Shown here: positions 20,554-23,777 of the stretch, one piece after another
Layout: every line of letters begins with the position of its first letter
Position numbering within the stretch: position 1 is the stretch's first letter
Assembly: GCA_036703315.1 (NCBI GenBank)
Contig: DATNPH010000258.1
Location: 1-23,777 of the forward strand
Direction of reading: 5' to 3'
Length of the DNA: 23,777 nucleotides
Origin: DATNPH01 sp036703315
GTDB taxonomy: Bacteria; Cyanobacteriota; Cyanobacteriia; Cyanobacteriales; Coleofasciculaceae
Notes under the pieces: model-generated
What the model was told of the DNA's origin: nothing
Database searches by the model: none
Seen by the model: the letters and a program-made list of their open reading frames with translations, nothing else
Position numbers and translations under genes: made by a program

Positions 20554-21720
20554 CTAAAACATGGAACCTGACACCTCAAACTGACTCAGGAGTTGTTCAT
20601 AGTGATGCACATGCATTCTTGCGGATGTCTCCCAGGTATAACTAGCCAGAACGGATTGACTTTGCTGCACCAGGGAGATGGAAAGATTGGGCTGAATGAT
20701 CGAGCGCATGGCTTGAGCGATCGCGTCTGGTGAATTAGGGTCAACCAGTAAGGCTTGGTTTTCTGAAAGAAATTCGGTAAATGGAGGTTGGTTGGAAGTA
20801 ATCAGTGGGAGGCCAGAAGCGATCGCCTCCAGTACAACCAATCCCCAACCTTCTTTCATAGAAGGAAACACAAAGGCATCCGCAATCCTGTACAGAGCAG
20901 GCAATTCGGAATCGGGAATCACTCCTGGCAACACTAGAGAACGACCAATTTCTATCTGCAATTGGTCAGCGAGGGCAAAGAATTCATCCCGGTAAGACTG
21001 GTAGTCAAACAGCGTCGCTCCACCAGCGATGATTAACTGAGCCTTTGGGTACTCCTTCAATACTTGTGCGAATGCTTGTAGTAATCGAGTGGAGTTCTTT
21101 CGAGGCTCAATTCCACCAACTGTTAAATAAATGGGTGAACCATTCAATTTCCATCGCTCTTGGAGTGCATATTCTAAACCGCTAAGGATGGGTGAGAATC
21201 GCCACAAATTAATACCATTAATGACCCGTGGCGCATGGATTTGGTAGTGCTGCTGAAGTTCTGCCTGCCAGCGATCGCTGACACACAAGCAGAGATCCGC
21301 TTCACGAATCGAACGCTCCTGGCACTGCTGAAGATAGGGGCTGCTGTAGTCTTCAATGTGGTGGACTGTTCGCACAAAATGAGGAATTTGTCGATCTTGC
21401 CTCAGAATGGCTAAAGCATTGGCGCTAATGCAGTCTTGAGCGTGGTAGCAATCATAGATTGGATTGGATTGTTTTAGATACTCTACAAATTCTTGAATGC
21501 GTTGCCCAATAAGTGCATCAATTTCACTCGGAGCAGGGTGAGCAGGAATAGGCTGGTAGTCGCAAGATAGAGGATAGTCAAATCCTTTCCCATCTTTGTC
21601 TAATGCATAAATGCAAACCTGATGTCCTAAACGATGCAATGCAAAGCCAAGCTCCAGTGTATGAATGACGCTTCCTCTAGGCTTTGTGGAATAGGTGAAT
21701 AACGCAATTTGCAAGTTCAC
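20554..21720 (-). CDS. MSMEG_0565 family glycosyltransferase (GT4 type)
   Basis: This is a GT-B retaining glycosyltransferase of the GT4 superfamily. The conserved family start QIALFTYSTKPRGSVIHTLE is reached from GTG 21720 (388 residues). TTG 21759 would add 13 residues, and neither has a clear Shine-Dalgarno. The N-domain contains YDCYHAQDCISANAL and HFVRTVHHIEDYSSP. The C-domain has YLTVGGIEPRKNSTRLLQAF (donor site) and the ExxxxxxxE region KEGWGLVVLEAIASGLPLI. It would use a nucleotide-sugar; acceptor unknown. Members sit in nitrilase-1 (Nit1C) clusters beside MSMEG_0570, as here. It lies 77 bp after the glutamate synthase-like gene, probably co-transcribed. Confidence 0.88.
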   Translation of the reverse strand: MNLQIALFTYSTKPRGSVIHTLELGFALHRLGHQVCIYALDKDGKGFDYPLSCDYQPIPAHPAPSEIDALIGQRIQEFVEYLKQSNPIYDCYHAQDCISANALAILRQDRQIPHFVRTVHHIEDYSSPYLQQCQERSIREADLCLCVSDRWQAELQQHYQIHAPRVINGINLWRFSPILSGLEYALQERWKLNGSPIYLTVGGIEPRKNSTRLLQAFAQVLKEYPKAQLIIAGGATLFDYQSYRDEFFALADQLQIEIGRSLVLPGVIPDSELPALYRIADAFVFPSMKEGWGLVVLEAIASGLPLITSNQPPFTEFLSENQALLVDPNSPDAIAQAMRSIIQPNLSISLVQQSQSVLASYTWETSARMHVHHYEQLLSQFEVSGSMF

Positions 21721-21797
21721 GAGGACTGAGGGGGAATAGGGAAGGCTATCACTAGGCAAGGTTTAACCATCAGGGCTAAAAACGATGTGTGTATTCA

Positions 21798-23150
21798 CTA
21801 CCAGCCGGGAATCCAATGGGTGCCAGCAAGGGGAAGTCGTGCCATCGCGGCGGCTTCAACGGTTAGGGCAACCAAGTCTTCCCGTTCTAAGTGATGAACA
21901 TTTTGCTTGCCGCAGGCACGGGCGATCGTCGTTAATTCCATATTCAGGGTTTGAAGATAATTCTTGACTCGACGCGCACCTACTTCAGGTTCTAAGCGTT
22001 TTTCCAAGATTTCGTCTTGGGTGGTGACACCAACGGGACATTTCCCAGTGTGGCAATGGTGGCAGTATCCGGGTGCAGTCCCGATCGCGGTATAGTCCTC
22101 TACTGCCGAATGATGAGCACCATTTTGAACGTAAGTTTCACTGTTGCAGCCTAGGGCAACAAGCATACCCTGACCGATAGAGACGGCATCTGCCCCCATC
22201 GCGATCGCTTTGGCAACATCGGCTCCAGTGCGAATGCCGCCAGAGACAATCAGTTGTACCTTACCCTTCATATTCATGTCTTCTAGAGCATCGACTGCCT
22301 GTCTTACAGCCGCCAGAGTCGGGATGCCGACATGCTCAATAAACACGGTTTGCGTGGCAGCAGTTCCACCTTGCATCCCATCCACGACAATGACATCAGC
22401 GCCCGCATGAACGGCAAGTTTGACATCATTGAACGTCCGTGATGCTCCGACCTTGACATAAATCGGCTTTTCCCAGTCGGTCAGTTCTCGCAATTGCTGA
22501 ATCTTGATAGTAAGGTCGTCCGGGCCTGTCCAATCCGGATGACGGCAAGCAGAGCGTTGATCTACCCCTTCCGGGAGCGATCGCATCTGTGCCACCCGTG
22601 GATTGATCTTCTGTCCGAGTAACATACCACCGCCACCCGGTTTTGCCCCTTGACCAATCACAATTTCGATCGCATCGGCTTTTCGCACGTCATCTGGATT
22701 GAAGCCGTAACGGGAGGGCAAGCATTGGTAAATCAGGGTTTTTGAAGAGAGCCGTTCCTCTGGTGTCATGCCGCCGTCACCTGTTGTCGTAGAGGTTCCC
22801 ACGGCGGTTGCAGCTCGACCGAGGGCTTCCTTTACGTTGGCGGATAGCGAACCAAAACTCATTCCAGCGATCGTAATCGGGATGTCTAGTTCAATTGGTT
22901 TCTTAGCGTAGCGAGTGCCGAGGGTGGTCTTGGTAAGGCACTTTTCACGATAGCCTTCTAATGGATAACGGGTCATGGATGCGCCCAAGAAAACCAGATC
23001 GTCAAAATGAGGCAAGCGACGTTTTGCGCCTAAGCCGCGAATTTCATACAGACCGTGTGCCGCTGCATTTTGGATATAGTTGATCATGCGGCGATCGTAG
23101 CCTGCTGATTCTTCTAATGAAACAGGTTGCTTGAAGTTAAAATTATTCAT
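21798..23150 (-). CDS. FMN-binding glutamate synthase-like protein
   Basis: This 450-residue protein corresponds to the central FMN/Fe-S domain of glutamate synthase without the amidotransferase or beta-helix domains. Visible motifs are DIPITIAGMSFGSLSANVKE, GTSTTTGDGGMTPEE, GQGAKPGGGGMLLGQKI, PIYVKVGAS, ADVIVVDGMQGGTAATQTV and GADAVSIGQGML. The Cys set C363, C366, C371 (CHHCHTGKCPVG) would hold a 3Fe-4S cluster. ATG 23150 is chosen because AGGAAG lies 9 nt upstream; TTG 23159 is too close to that site. Relatives are GlxD/MgsC-type subunits that work with separate amidotransferases. No such partner is visible here, so ammonia or another donor is possible. Confidence 0.88.
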   Translation of the reverse strand: MNNFNFKQPVSLEESAGYDRRMINYIQNAAAHGLYEIRGLGAKRRLPHFDDLVFLGASMTRYPLEGYREKCLTKTTLGTRYAKKPIELDIPITIAGMSFGSLSANVKEALGRAATAVGTSTTTGDGGMTPEERLSSKTLIYQCLPSRYGFNPDDVRKADAIEIVIGQGAKPGGGGMLLGQKINPRVAQMRSLPEGVDQRSACRHPDWTGPDDLTIKIQQLRELTDWEKPIYVKVGASRTFNDVKLAVHAGADVIVVDGMQGGTAATQTVFIEHVGIPTLAAVRQAVDALEDMNMKGKVQLIVSGGIRTGADVAKAIAMGADAVSIGQGMLVALGCNSETYVQNGAHHSAVEDYTAIGTAPGYCHHCHTGKCPVGVTTQDEILEKRLEPEVGARRVKNYLQTLNMELTTIARACGKQNVHHLEREDLVALTVEAAAMARLPLAGTHWIPGW

Positions 23151-23160
23151 ACTTATCAAC

Positions 23161-23172
23161 TTCCTATAGGAA
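23161..23172. promoter_or_regulatory. Palindrome TTCCTATAGGAA over the ribosome-binding site
   Basis: A perfect 12-bp palindrome lies 11-22 bp before ATG 23150. Its right-hand half (read on the complement) contains the AGGAA of the Shine-Dalgarno. It could be an operator or a small RNA hairpin limiting translation of the glutamate synthase-like gene. Confidence 0.35.
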
Positions 23173-23194
23173 AGTTCCTAAACTTATTGCTCTA

Positions 23195-23777
23195 CTAAAT
23201 CTGTGATGAACTAGCAAGACAGGGATTATTTTGCCGAATCTTGTAAAGTTGGGTTCCGTAAAGTTTGTTCACCGCCATCTGATCCAGCCACTCATATAGT
23301 TGAGTCACAAGATCTTCCAAACGAAATGGCTTAGACCTAAATCCTACTCGTAGCCTCCTACGTACATCCTCTAAAGACAGTCCTTGCTTGATCAAAAAAG
23401 GAAGAATATCAATTAGTTTTCGTTCAGCAGTTTGGGGTTGAAAGCTACGTTCTGGATCTGCTTTAAGAGTAAATCGGCGGCGGCGCTTAAAACGATGATG
23501 GTATTTCGCCCAGGAATAATGGTCGATATAGGCTTCATCACTGTCAACAATCTGATCATCACGAGTAATCACATTGGCATTTTCCCAATATATTTTTTCT
23601 GTGACAAGAAACACTAGATCACAGTAAAGATGAGAGAAATGTGGAAACGTGTCACCACTAACCCAAAAATTCATGTCTCCAATTTGAGGAGACATTTGTG
23701 TAATGTGGCAATACGTATGTAAGAAGCTTTTATTCCAGATGTAGGGATCTTGATTACCACCAATAGAATCGTGATAA
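23195..23777 (-). CDS. Unrecognised protein (5' end outside the window)
   Basis: The frame is open from the window edge through an internal ATG (23695) to the stop at 23195, giving at least 193 residues. The residues before that Met (HDSIGGNQDPYIWNKSFLHT, YCHITQ) continue the pattern smoothly, so the true start lies outside. Notable parts are GDMNFWVSGDTFPHFSHLYC followed by DLVFLVTEKIYWENANVI, then DHYSWAKYHHRFKRRRRFTL, rich in His, aromatic and Arg residues. A helical tail follows (AERKLIDILPFLIKQGLSLE). I do not recognise the family. It reads towards the glutamate synthase-like gene (44 bp gap), but a separate promoter or regulatory palindrome lies between them. Confidence 0.6.
   Translation of the reverse strand, partial: YHDSIGGNQDPYIWNKSFLHTYCHITQMSPQIGDMNFWVSGDTFPHFSHLYCDLVFLVTEKIYWENANVITRDDQIVDSDEAYIDHYSWAKYHHRFKRRRRFTLKADPERSFQPQTAERKLIDILPFLIKQGLSLEDVRRRLRVGFRSKPFRLEDLVTQLYEWLDQMAVNKLYGTQLYKIRQNNPCLASSSQI

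Overview
The window looks like a chromosomal accessory region of a filamentous cyanobacterium (Oscillatoriales/Coleofasciculales-like). The grounds are frequent GCGATCGC (HIP1) octamers, a cyanobacterial AbrB (cyAbrB), cyanobacterial families such as DUF2949, several short palindromic repeat families, and a heptanucleotide AAAAGTC-type repeat. Species assignment is inference. No replication, ribosomal or phage structural genes are visible.

Left part (1-6050), defence/toxin-antitoxin island. A Uma2 nuclease runs off the left edge. Reading leftwards from 5202 is a tight three-gene unit: a 1286-residue NACHT-HEAT STAND NTPase, a UPF0175 protein and a DUF3368 PIN nuclease, with 4 bp between the first two and a 4 bp overlap between the last two. 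Divergent from it, across 229 bp, is a second pair: an AbrB/MazE-type antitoxin and a VapC-type PIN toxin that overlap by 20 bp. The NLR-like gene is thus flanked by, and partly fused in transcription with, two PIN toxin-antitoxin modules. This is the most interesting candidate system in the window.

Middle part (6100-13660), a patchwork of small genes, gene remnants and repeats. It holds an exported esterase-like hydrolase, a PIN_8 remnant, a frameshifted small gene, cyAbrB, an intergenic zone with hairpins and terminators, a Cys-rich membrane protein, a tandemly duplicated acidic mini-protein, a glutathione S-transferase, and a DUF4058 gene broken by one in-frame TGA. A small membrane-protein gene lies between two 87-bp elements that look like integron attC sites, so it may be a lone gene cassette. 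A XapX protein, a large palindromic mobile-type repeat and a DUF2949 protein follow.

Right part (13660-23777), mostly ordinary chromosome. It has an aldo/keto reductase-fold protein lacking the usual catalytic tetrad, an exported helical protein, a D-ribulokinase/xylulokinase-like sugar kinase carrying an in-frame palindromic repeat insertion, a TM0106-type RecB-like nuclease, a small membrane protein and tRNA-Asp(GTC). About 800 bp of non-coding DNA with strong hairpins comes next. The last block is a leftward gene set: an unrecognised partial gene, an FMN-binding glutamate synthase-like protein, an MSMEG_0565-type glycosyltransferase and an MSMEG_0570-type nitrogen-starvation protein. The last two families are members of the nitrilase (Nit1C) neighbourhood.

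Most family names rest on recognition of the translated sequence by eye. No database search was possible.
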